NCBI GenBank assembly: GCA_000149265.1
Contig: CH003098.1
Coordinates: forward strand, 1,201,151 to 1,265,150
Source: Ciona savignyi
Lineage: Eukaryota > Chordata > Ascidiacea > Phlebobranchia > Cionidae
Length of the DNA stretch: 64,000 bases
Direction of reading: 5' to 3'
Below the pieces are notes generated by a model, which made no database searches, was not told the DNA's origin, and was given only the letters and a program-made list of their open reading frames with translations. Position numbers and translations under genes: made by a program. Positions 46,501-59,000 of this stretch are shown in pieces (the first letter of the stretch is position 1; each line of letters begins with the position of its first letter).

Positions 46501-49212
46501 CTGAACCCACAATCCGTGATATCGACGTCCAGCATGAAATGCAGGCCACTATGGCTGCCACCCATCCTGCTATTGGGCTCATATGCTGTGAGTGGTGTTG
46601 CTCATTTGTTCATATATTGATAAAATATCCTGAAGAATGTGAAAATACAGGGGTTGTACGCGTTGTGTTACTAACAAACTTAAAATGCTCACCATTTTAT
46701 CTAGAGGTAAATAGCTGGGAAAGTAAAAGTCAAATGGTCTTTCTTGTGACGATATATATACCCTTACCCATTGTTAGTGTGTAAAAATCCACAGATGGTA
46801 AAATGCACTGGTCGTTATAACACCGAAAATTTGCAATGGCCATACAATTACATACATGGAGCTAAAATTTCACTGCTATAACTTTCATTTTTAACCCAAT
46901 ATATTGTCACCACCTGGTAAGTACCTTGACCTCAGAATACCTTGGTCGCAGAAGGTAGATCCCAGAATTACCCTATCCTACAGGGACTTGGATGATGTAA
47001 TATTAACTTAAAACACCATGCATGGTCGTGTGGCCAAATGGTTAACGCGACTGATACATGTATCGACTCCTAAACAAAAACAGTCGTATTATGGGTTTGA
47101 AACTTGGCTTGGTTAATTGTTTTTTAAAGATGCTGTCGAATCAGCAGGCTATAAGCTTTTGCCTACTTGGTATTGAGTCGTCACAGGGTTAAAACTTGCT
47201 CAGTTAATTTTTAAATTAAAAAAAACTTGCAACCCTACAGCGCCATTCGACGTGCGAGATGCCTCTCGGACTGAATCCGTCTACAGCGCGTTCTGGGTGG
47301 CCCAACCACCAGAGGCAGCAGAGCAGTGGTACGGGGTGCCCATGAGGCTTGTATACAATGAGATGCACGACCAAGCCGTGCAACCCGATCTAATTGATGA
47401 TATGGTGCGTCTCGTTATTAATTCTGTTCGACTCTTTTTTTCTCAACATTAATTAGTGACGATAGGTTACTCATGTTTGCACCCTTGCAAACTTTTTAAC
47501 ATTTTTAGCTTTCCTTATGCCCGCAGTTCATTTAATTAAGCTATTACATTGTTTTAAATACAATGGAAAATCACTACATTTACATTTGCAAAACATAAAC
47601 AAATAGTAACTTGCCAATGGCCATAATCAACCATTGATTGGCTGGTTTTAAACACACTACCTTTCCAGTGCACAATAAATGAACTAACCTGCCAGATTAT
47701 GTTGGAATTAATTTTTTTAGAAGTTTTACATTGCGTATCATTTTCCCAAAAAAATAGAATATATGATATGATATATTCATGTTTATCCCCGTTAATGAGA
47801 AAACCAAGGGGGTTAACACACGGGCAATTGTCAGATCACTTCACGCCTACTGTCGGGTTACCCGAGCTATTAAAGTATGTTGTATATAAAACACACGTTC
47901 TTTCGATTAAGTAGAACTCATTAATCCGCTGGGTTTGGGCAATGTCCGTTAAGTGCCTTGCCCAAGGACACAACCGACTACCCAGCAACCAGTTTAGAAC
48001 CTGCAACCTTTGGGTTAAATAACGTCGCATTAAACCATCAGACTAACCGGTCGGACAATATTAAGGTTGGACAAAGTAGTAAAGTTACCAACCTGGTAAC
48101 CTTGTTTTTAAAAAAAATTATAAAAACTAAGATATAAAAACATTTCACAGCGTTCTTTGGTGGAATACCACAAGACTCAACCTGATTTGATTGGGTTTTC
48201 CAAGCTATGGAAGGGAACTATGACCTACCTTGATAAAATAAAGGTGAAACCGCTTTGTTGTGTTGCTTGGGTTAACTGGGTATCTTAATGTTACTTTGCA
48301 TATGTGTTTGATAACTTTTCTATCAACTAGAAGATTGTGGGATTAAAACTAGGCACTTCTGGTATTTAATAATGCAGGAAAAATGCATATATCTGCTGTT
48401 GTTTTACCCATCGGATTGACAGATAAACAAAACCTGAAGTACATTGATTTTATTATGCAAACCACACTGTAATTGATCTGGTAACCAAACTGTGGTGGCA
48501 GTATGTAGCTAAAGTGGTAGCATGTTGAACCGTCAACCAGAAGAATGTGATTTAGAAACCAAACGCTTGCTGGTTACTTGTGTATTTAGCCAAGGCATTA
48601 AAGTTTAGCAAATTGTTTTTAGTAACAAACCAATATTTTTTCTGCTTTGTTCTACTTTAGCCATGTGTTTAGCAACATCTTCAGTGCTATAATTAAGGAC
48701 ACAACCAGCTGGTTGTTTTCGATCTTATTATCTTTGGACTGTTTATACACACCATCATAATATGAAAAAGGATATTCATGTTTTATCCCTGTGAATCGGA
48801 AAACCTAAGGGGCCTGAACACAATCATCAGATTATCTCTTGCCCACCGTTGGTTTACCAGAGCTATGGCAGTGTATATGATTGAGACGTTCATTTAAATT
48901 TTTGGTTTGGTTTAACCATTTAATCTGCTTGATTTTGGCAATTTTTGTCAAGTGCCTTGCCCAAGGACACAACCGACTAGCTAGCGACTTCGAACATTTC
49001 ACACAGGCTGAAAGTTGACGCACTTACCCATCAAGCTAATCAATAGGACAACTATATGCTTACTGATCAAGGTTACCCACACACTTAGGTTTACAATACT
49101 TTCTTATGTACTGCAGCTTTCAATGACCAGAAAGTTACCCAAAGATCGTTCCGGAAGTCAACTTGTTCAATTCGTGCAGGATCTTCTTATGAATACAACT
49201 AGTGTTGCATGA
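40554..49212 (+). CDS. MPND: MPND: RAMA and JAMM/MPN domain protein
   Basis: Eleven plus-strand exons: 40554-40739, 41437-41547, 42281-42433, 42643-42720, 44116-44231, 45541-45707, 45938-46014, 46431-46587, 47241-47404, 48151-48243 and 49117-49212. Phases agree throughout, giving 465 residues (human MPND is about 470). Residues 1-62 are acidic and Ser-rich. Residues 63-176 are the RAMA domain (VLEPGTGVLSIDYL; KKSGCGWNSVKYK), which in MPND has been linked to N6-methyladenine DNA binding. From about 215 runs the MPN domain, with Glu256 in TSEVCGYLGG, His313 and His315 in GWYHSHP, and Asp326. The JAMM position normally Ser is Thr323. JAMM proteins are zinc-dependent deubiquitinase-like peptidases; MPND's own substrate is not settled. 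A piggyBac-like element and SINEs lie in its introns. Confidence 0.93.
43350..43630 (+). repeat. tRNA-derived SINE, main family, near full length
   Basis: The clearest copy of the family in the window. It has a gtttagtgcgacg box A region, GGTTCGAAACTGG box B, CGCTAGCTAGTCGGTTGTG, the CTTGGGCAAGGCACTTAACG block, GAACCCAGCAGATTAATGG, a caacacactgcaaaagctcc block and a tail of TATCC repeats at 43615-43632. It lies in intron 4 of MPND. Confidence 0.8.
43865..43995 (+). repeat. Dispersed 3'-module repeat, copy 3
   Basis: Carries ttgttttaataact, gttgttttgaca, a T-rich stretch ending in tttttatcaa, cctgcctgattcgtgttt and ggaaacaaaaaaac, colinear with 20520-20645 and 29410-29530. Located in intron 4 of MPND. 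Confidence 0.5.
44461..45337. mobile_element. Non-autonomous piggyBac-like element, 877 bp
   Basis: The ends are CCCTTTAAAAACG and CGTTTCTAAAGGG, inverted repeats with one mismatch in 13. Both borders carry the tetranucleotide TTAA (44457-44460 and 45338-45341). A TTAA target duplication with CCC...GGG ends is the piggyBac signature. No transposase-like frame exists inside; the longest is about 70 codons. It sits in the MPND intron between exons 5 and 6, and the flanking exons still splice in phase. Confidence 0.8.
47020..47127 (+). repeat. tRNA-derived SINE, second family, forward
   Basis: GTGTGGCCAAATGGTTAACG (box A region) is followed about 45 bases later by GGGTTTGAAACTTGG (box B-like) and a T-rich tail. 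Same family as 51880-51992. It lies in intron 8 of MPND. Confidence 0.6.
47770..48055 (-). repeat. tRNA-derived SINE, main family
   Basis: Reverse-oriented near full-length copy in MPND intron 9. The minus strand begins GACCGGTTAGTCTGATGG (box A region), then GCAGGTTCTAAACTGG, the CTTGGGCAAGGCACTTAACG block and a tail with GGGGATAAACATG. Confidence 0.75.
48770..49055 (-). repeat. tRNA-derived SINE, main family
   Basis: Reverse-oriented copy in MPND intron 10, ending about 60 bp before the last exon. The CTTGGGCAAGGCACTTGAC block and the 'gatattcatgttttatccc' tail are clear; the box B region is degenerate. Confidence 0.65.
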
Positions 49213-49229
49213 ATTTGGTTGAAAAGTTG

Positions 49230-49405
49230 TGCATAACTTGAAAGCATTATTGTTTATCACTTAAAAAACTTTATTGTGCATCACTGCAGAAACTTGTTGA
49301 AGATGCGGAAAACTTTCATTACCAGCACAATAATTGTGCATCACTGAAAAAATACGGTGCATCACTAAAGACAAATAATTTGCGTCACTGAAAAAACGTT
49401 TCTAT
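49230..49405 (+). repeat. Degenerate repeat in MPND 3' UTR
   Basis: A motif of the form (t)gtgcatcactgaaaaa occurs about four times: at 49276 as gtgcatcactgcagaaa, at 49337, at 49352 and near 49380 as tgcgtcactgaaaaaa. It lies between the stop codon and the candidate poly(A) signal. Confidence 0.5.
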
Positions 49406-49426
49406 GTTTAACTAGATGAACGTGGA

Positions 49427-49432
49427 AATAAA
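49427..49432 (+). terminator. Candidate polyadenylation signal of MPND
   Basis: AATAAA 215 nt downstream of the MPND stop codon, the first canonical hexamer after it. Assigned by position and sequence only. Confidence 0.45.
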
Positions 49433-49589
49433 GATTAATATTGTGATGGATTCACTAAACATAACACTGCAATAGTTCCCTGTGAATGGAGGCACGTCCT
49501 TTTAGTCGATAATTTCCCCACCCACTAAATTAATAATACCGTGCAACCGTTTAGCTTGTAGAATAGTGCGTCGCGTTGACTGACATTGC

Positions 49590-49760
49590 ATAAACCTAGT
49601 GGAATGATGGGTTCTATCAAATTAAAAAAAAACTTTATACACAACATACTGCTATAGCTTCGTGATGGTTGGTGCGAGGTAATCTGACAACTACCGATGT
49701 GCTAAACTCCCATTGCGATTCCCCATTCATGAGAATAAACCTGATTATCCTGTACCTGTT
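49590..49760 (+). repeat. SINE fragment, main family, 3' part
   Basis: Begins in the GACATTGC.TAAACC block and keeps the tgatgggttctatcaaatt, caacatactgctatagctt and gcgaggtaatctgacaa blocks. The box A/B region is missing or unrecognisable. Confidence 0.6.
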
Positions 49761-50867
49761 GAATGATACATTCATCTGATTCTTTTATCGTTCACTGCTT
49801 AAGAATAAGCAGCGCTTTTATTTACGAAATGCTGATTAGCATTGTTTCAATCATGTCTTTAAACCTACCAATATAGACGGTATAATGTTTCTGCATTGCT
49901 TGTCGAATTTTGCGTTTTTTAAATGCCTCCCAACCGTTTGATTGACGTTTTTTTTCCGGCACTATTTTGAACATTTTTTAGTGTTTTTTCTCCATAACGA
50001 ATGTTTAACAACTAAATATAATGTCATTACATTGTCTGGAAGTTTAAGTTGAGTGTGCTTTTCTGACAGGTACTTGGTTCAATCTTTAACCTCACTATAA
50101 TAACTTTAAATGAATCGATCACTTAAAATCTAAAGCTATTAAATATACAAAAAGCCGCAATAGCCTACTATAGACAAAGAAGTAATGTGAAGAAAAGTCG
50201 CTTGTGTCTTTAGACAAGGGAGGCAATTCGCGGACATAATCTGGAACCATTCGGTTATTCTAGAACTAAAAGAACGTCTGAATTAAGTACAATACTTCGC
50301 CATTGTTCTCGAAACGCTTTACGTCATAACATCCAGTGCGTTTTTTTTTCATTCACGGGGATAAAACTTGAAAAAACTGTCCAAAAAGGACTCGGTGCTT
50401 GACACATACGGATAAACATTAGTAGCATACCCAACCTTACATTTGCATCACAACTATAATAAATAGTCGCAATTGCACGCATAAGATAAAAATTAGGTAT
50501 TTTGGTCATTTTTATAAACACGGGTTCTGGTTAATGCAGATTACGTCGCAGTAATCACATACGTATTACTGTATAAACTTAATTGTTCTAAAACAGTGTT
50601 CAAAGCATATGTGCCATCTTATCAAACGTTTTATGTTATGAGCGAGGCATTTTTAGTTCGAAAATTAAAATATTGGCGAATAATACCGTCACAATTTTAA
50701 ACTGCAAGAATGCGAAAACTGGCATTATTCCCTATCCCGAACTTAATGGTAATTTCCTATTAATCAAAAAGGATAAGTACATTTTATAATATAGCCTACG
50801 TATTTTTTTTATTTTTTTCAAAATATAGATGGCGTATAACCAATTAAGACCTCTATGAACGGCAGGA

Positions 50868-51143
50868 TGTGACGAGTGGTACCCTCCATGAGTCATCGTT
50901 TTTAAACGAGTGTTTTGCTGAGTAACAATGGTGGTGATTCCCCAATGTTTGTTTTGTTGAAAGCAGCATGTGCTAGGCTGCGCGCCGGTGTTCTCGTTTA
51001 GCTGTAAAGTTTTGTAATCGTGGAGCAGTGCTTTGTAAAATAAAGGTGTTGAATATGCATCTGCTAGCTGTTTTGTTGGAAAAAAGTTGCCGATGTACGA
51101 AGGGGTATGAGCTCAAAATTTTGTAGGGTTTTGAGTTTATGTT
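50868..51143 (+). repeat. Dispersed 290-bp repeat, copy 2
   Basis: Colinear with 16643-16931, same orientation: gacgagtggtaccct, gtgattccccaatgtt, gcagcatgtgcta, gttttgtaat, agtgctttgtaaaa, acgaaggggta, in order. Class unknown. Confidence 0.65.
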
Positions 51144-51392
51144 GCAGATCCAAGCTTCAATTTTAAATTGTGAAAAAATCTAAAAAATCTAAGAATTGTG
51201 AAAAAATCTAAACTTCCTATGTCAGGATTTTGAGTGACAGTCGTTTTTGTGAGGTCAGTTTGCATTGGAGAGATGTGGAAAATAATTAGTTGAACGCCTC
51301 CTAAAGCGTTCAATCGGACTTAAGTTGTGCAATCGTGTAAGCTACGTCATGTCCACAGTCGGGGCAGAGGTACAAATGATCCCTAAAACACA

Positions 51393-54012
<2,620 letters not shown>

Positions 54013-54539
54013 GTTTTAACATATCTCCTATAACAAGTCAACTGTTCAACAAGAAAGAAATTTTTGTGTCTAGATACTACAGTTTATACAATAAACATAA
54101 TCGTCGTTTGTCGTAGATGATGCAGGCGATGTTTTAATACGGTAGAAGCAATGTATTGGTTAGGGTACGGCAATATTACAAAAATTCATTCGGCATATAT
54201 ACATTTTGGCTACGAAATGATAAACATAATTTTAATGTGTAAGCAAACAGCTTAGTGATAGCACCTTTTTTTGACAACACTCAAGTATTCTTATCAGGTT
54301 TATACCTAACTTGACGATTCTGGCTTTTGTAGGCTACAAAGCTAGGCTATCAGCTGATTCAGAAACGGCAGAAATGCAATGTTGCTAAATAATTACAATC
54401 CAACATTTATAAACCACACAGTATACGCTCTATGCCCTCTAGTTACCGTCGACTAAAGTCACAATGCCCAAAGGCTATTTGTGAAAATGCGTTTGTAATA
54501 TTAAACGGCTTGTTTTACTGATGGTCTACGAACTACCTT

Positions 54540-54750
54540 ACTGGAAAAACGCAAGACCATTCACCCAAAGATGGTAAATTCGAAACCTGCCAATTTCTGC
54601 ATAGTTGTGTCTATTGGCAAGGCACAATGCAGAGGTTGCTTACCCACAGATTAATGGCTTGAACGGCAAAAAACATGGTAACTCACAACAGCTTTGACGA
54701 TTGGCCGTGTGATAATACCCCTTGCGTTTTTCCATACCTAGGATAACACG
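54540..54750 (+). repeat. tRNA-derived SINE, main family, diverged
   Basis: Has AAATTCGAAACCTG (box B-like), the ttggcaaggcacaatgcag block, the cccacagattaatgg block and ggccgtgtgataatacccc near the 3' end. More diverged than other copies. Confidence 0.55.
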
Positions 54751-54869
54751 TGGTTAATTTAACTATTATACATATGAGAACACTCCGTTACGTATGTCTT
54801 CCCGAGGTATTCCGACAATTGACTGTGTGATAACCCTCCTTGCGTTTTCTTATTGCGATGGGCGGAATA

Positions 54870-55150
54870 TAATACCACTTTAAGCCAGCTTATGAGGAAA
54901 TTAGTGCTTCTTCAGCCGAAGGGTTGTAGATTCAAAACTCTGCTAGCTAGTCGATTGTGTCCATGGGCAAGGCACTTAGTTGGCGTTGCCCGAACCAAAC
55001 GGATTGATGGGTTCTACCAAATTAGAAATAAATGCGAAATCATTTACATCATACTGCAATATCTCCGGTAACCCGACGGTGGACACGAGATAATGACGAT
55101 TACTCTTGTATTACTGCCCCTTGAGTTTTACCATTCACGGGAATAGATAC
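54870..55150 (+). repeat. tRNA-derived SINE, main family
   Basis: AGCCGAAGGGTTGTAG and ATTCAAAACTC (box B region), CTAGCTAGTCGATTGTG, the ATGGGCAAGGCACTTAG block, acggattgatgggttctacc and a 3' part ending near 55150. Confidence 0.65.
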
Positions 55151-56021
55151 CCTGTCCAAACATAAAGCCAGCCCTAAAATAAATATGGCGACGATACAGA
55201 GCTCCAATGCGTATCGGTGCTGCAGACCTTCAAACACCATAACCAAAAAAACTAATAATTTCAACCAGAATTGCCCACCTATAACTGAGACGTAGACGAA
55301 TTTTGACTCACCATTTTTATATAACACAAGTAATGCATAGATACAATAAGCACATAATGTACATAAGCAATGGATTATGGTTAAAAACTTGAAATATTTT
55401 AGTGCACTTAGTCATTTGCACGTTTGTTGTATCCCAACAAAAGATTTTCGTTTATTCATCTCAAGTATATTTTTCTTATTTTGCCTTTTAAAGTGAAATA
55501 TATCAGTAAGCATAATTTTTATTTAACTATTTAGGATAAAATCAAAAACAAAATAAATATTATTAAAAAAAAAAGATTTTTTACACAGCTTATTACTTAA
55601 TTATAAATAAATATATTAAAACTGAAGACTCAAACAGCATATATATTGGAATACTCGCGTATATCAATTTAAAATGGACACTGACAAACGTGATTACAAG
55701 GGCAAAAGTCACATTACGTCGCACGACCCACAGTCGGGTTATTGTTTTTGAAAAAAAACATTTAAATGAGGCAACGGTCATTCAATTTTATTACCGGGGA
55801 AAACAACTTCGCAGAAGGTGGAGTAAAATGCCCACATAGCTAGACAGGCCCTTTCTTATTAAGCATTGGGACAAAATCTATTAATTTCTAATTTAGGAAC
55901 TTTGTTTTAGAAATTTAGAAATGGAATTCTAATTTAAAACTTAGTAGTAAACGTTTTAAAACTAAGAAATGTGTACTATGTGACAAATAATGCGAGGTTA
56001 CGATTAATGTTTGGTCGGGGG

Positions 56022-59000
56022 TTACGATTGTTTTCCCTTGCCCCAAGCTTCAATCCTCAGGCGGAGTTCCTCATCTGGTTGGATGTCTTCCATTGTGAGA
56101 GGGCTTCGATTATAGGGGTCACTATGGTCACTAGAAGGGAAGGCGGGTTTAACATACAGTCAATGCAAGGATGTTTTAATTGTAGTGGTCAATGTGGTCA
56201 CTTAGAGGAGCGGGTAAGATACAGTCGAGGAAAAGAGCTTTGATTATAGGGGTCACTCGAAGGAACTATAATACTGTTTTTAAGCAGCTTTACAAAGTCT
56301 TGCCCAGGAACTTAATCATCCTTTAAGGTAGTCAGTTTGGAAATTGAACCTGCAACAGGCTGGTGTGCGCGAAGGTGATTTTACCTTCATACCAAACTGA
56401 GTGGCAAGCATTGGAGATAGTCCGACTACTTTGTGCTGTTGTGTTGATAAATATTGAGAGTATTGGTAGTAACCAGGGTGTCTGCTAATTTAAAACCCAT
56501 CTTCACCCCACCCCTATAGATCAAATGTATCATCCAACCTTAGCAGATGACGAGCGATGGTTGATCGATCCATTGTCTTCTTTGATGAAGGGAGAATCAC
56601 AGGATCGCGCATCAATGTTCCCATGATCGGATCGAAGAATTCATCCGGAGCATCCTGGAAGATCTCCTCTTCAGTCAGCTCCTTGCTCCCAAACTCCTGA
56701 GGAAGATGCGATTAAACGGATGCTAAATATTGAATCCTGACTGTAAGCATAAGGTATTCATATGATTGTCATGTTATAGTGCCACCTTCCATTTTGCACC
56801 TCGGGGATAAACACAACCCAAGTTATCTTATCTCACTGTTGGCAAAATATTTGCCATTATGCTTGTAGGTAAATTAGATAGTTTGGTTTTAATATTTTTT
56901 TAACCACTTTCTGCCGGAATTTTGCACTGGTCAAATTTTACAAATGATACCTTAATCCTGTGGATTCAAATGGATGCTCAAAAGAAGTTGGTTTAATCAA
57001 ATAATGAACAAACTGCCTGCATTCGTCAGATCGATAAGCTTGGTGGGTTAGTGCTTTGCCTTTTAGCCAAAGGTTAGCAGGTTAGAAACTGGTCAAATTG
57101 TCTAAACCCAGTGGAATGATAAGTTTTACCAAATTAAAGAACCCCAATCATACACAACACACTGCAATGGCTCCAGTAACGCGACAGTGGGCTTGAAGAT
57201 GAAAGATTGTCTATGTGATAATGCCCATCACATTTTTCCAATCATGGGGATTAATCTCCTACCATAAACAAAGGTATCCTACATCAAGCTGGTTAAATGA
57301 AATGGAAGCAACAACTAACCTTGACTCGGTCGGACAGCGCACGGATTTTATCCCCGAGTTCAAAATTGTTGATCCTCCGAAGGACTCGGATCGCTCGAGG
57401 GAACAAATCTGGGGAGTACGATCTTCCATCCTGCACTACTGCTATGCAGAACTCTTCTCTGTGTCTGATTTAGAGGTTAAAGTGCTGTTAGTTGAGGGTG
57501 AGGGTTTAAGTGGTGAGTTGGGGTAAGGATTAAAATGGTGTGGGGTACTATAAGTTATTAAATTCAAATTATAAAAAAAAGGTTTTATTTATTTTGTGGT
57601 TCATTGATTTAATTTAAATTAGGTTATATTTGGTGGAAATACAACAGTAGGTAAATAAGGTGGTTATAACAGAATAATGCTGGTCCACAGTTGAGTTGGC
57701 AAAAAGGTATTTTAAAAATTACCTATTTTTCAATCACTATAGGCGTAAAATGAAGGGTGCAGGGGTGCAAATTGCACCATGTCATATACTTAGTAGCAAT
57801 GTTCTAAATTCAAAACTATATAATGACAAATAACAAAAAAAACATCAATGCCTACATTACTTGTCCTGGCGCTACCCCAAACCCGCCTATACTATTGTAT
57901 TATATAAACAACAATCAATTTCATTCTGCCTAATGAATATGTTTCACCAAAAAAGGCATTACCCTATTACAAACAATTATCATAATACAGCAACGAAGGA
58001 ATAAGCACTCACGCTAGATGGGAGTATATACTGCATATCCCAGCCACCAATTCCTGCGGTTTGAATGCACAGTGACTGAAATCCTTTACCTTCAGCATCT
58101 TCTGCTTTGCTCCAACCAAGTGCTGATGTCATAATGGCAGGAATAATGGATTATTACTTTATGTTATCGATAGTACTTTATATTAGAAAGTAGATTGTTG
58201 GAAAGGGTTCTTGTGTTAACCGAGGGTTAGATATTTAGGTTAAGGGCATTTAAAACACGAGCGATTGTTAAGTGGCTTGCTCACAGTAATACAGCTCAAT
58301 GCCAACAGTTGAGCAGCTGGAACAATAAGAGTGTGCGGATATTGAGATATAACTTTAATTTGGACGACCCATTAATGCCACTGGATCAAAGCAACAGTTC
58401 TTACGCACAAATATTCCATGACAAAAATTTTGAAAAAAAATCCAACCAACTGGTTTGTGAACCTGGCAACTCACCAGTAGAAAGTGGTTGAGCATGTTGG
58501 CAATCCTCTGAACGAGTACTGAATGACACAGTAGGTCTTGCACCTCTGCTAGGGTGCTCATGTAGGAAAGTGCTTCAACAGTTTCGTTCGACATGATGTT
58601 GTGAAATCTGAGGGTAGGTGGGAAATATGGTGGTTTGGTCATAACATTGACCAAATAATGTAACGTCATAGACATAAAGATTGTGGTATCCAGTCCCTAG
58701 CTAGTCACTTGCGTCCTTGGGCAAACCACAAAACTAAAAATCTGGGGGAAAGTTTTTTACTGTTAAACACCTATTCTTGTATGTTTAAGCCCTGATTTAA
58801 AAATGGCTTTCTCATCAGCAATTAACAGATGTACACCATGTAGTACAATAGCTCTGACATGTCCACTCTGGACGTAAGATGACAAAAACACCACGAACTC
58901 CAACTACCTGGCAATGGAGACTAGTTGTTGGAGATTCATTTCTTTCTCATTCTTCTCCTGAGGAGCAAGTTGCTCCCACTCTCCCTCATCTCTCTCCTGC

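Larger units (their letters stand above)
49213..51392. other. Convergent intergenic, MPND / sulfotransferase
   Basis: 2.2 kb between two genes ending toward each other. It holds the MPND 3' UTR with a gtgcatcactgaaaaa repeat (49230-49405), a SINE 3' part (about 49590-49760) and the second copy of a 290-bp dispersed repeat (50868-51143). No coding region is supported. Confidence 0.6.
54013..56021. other. Intergenic between sulfotransferase and UBE4A
   Basis: 2.0 kb on the same-strand interval between the UBE4A stop and the sulfotransferase start. Two SINE copies (54540-54750 and 54870-55150) plus a short 3' fragment between them occupy about a third of it. No coding region is supported. Confidence 0.6.
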
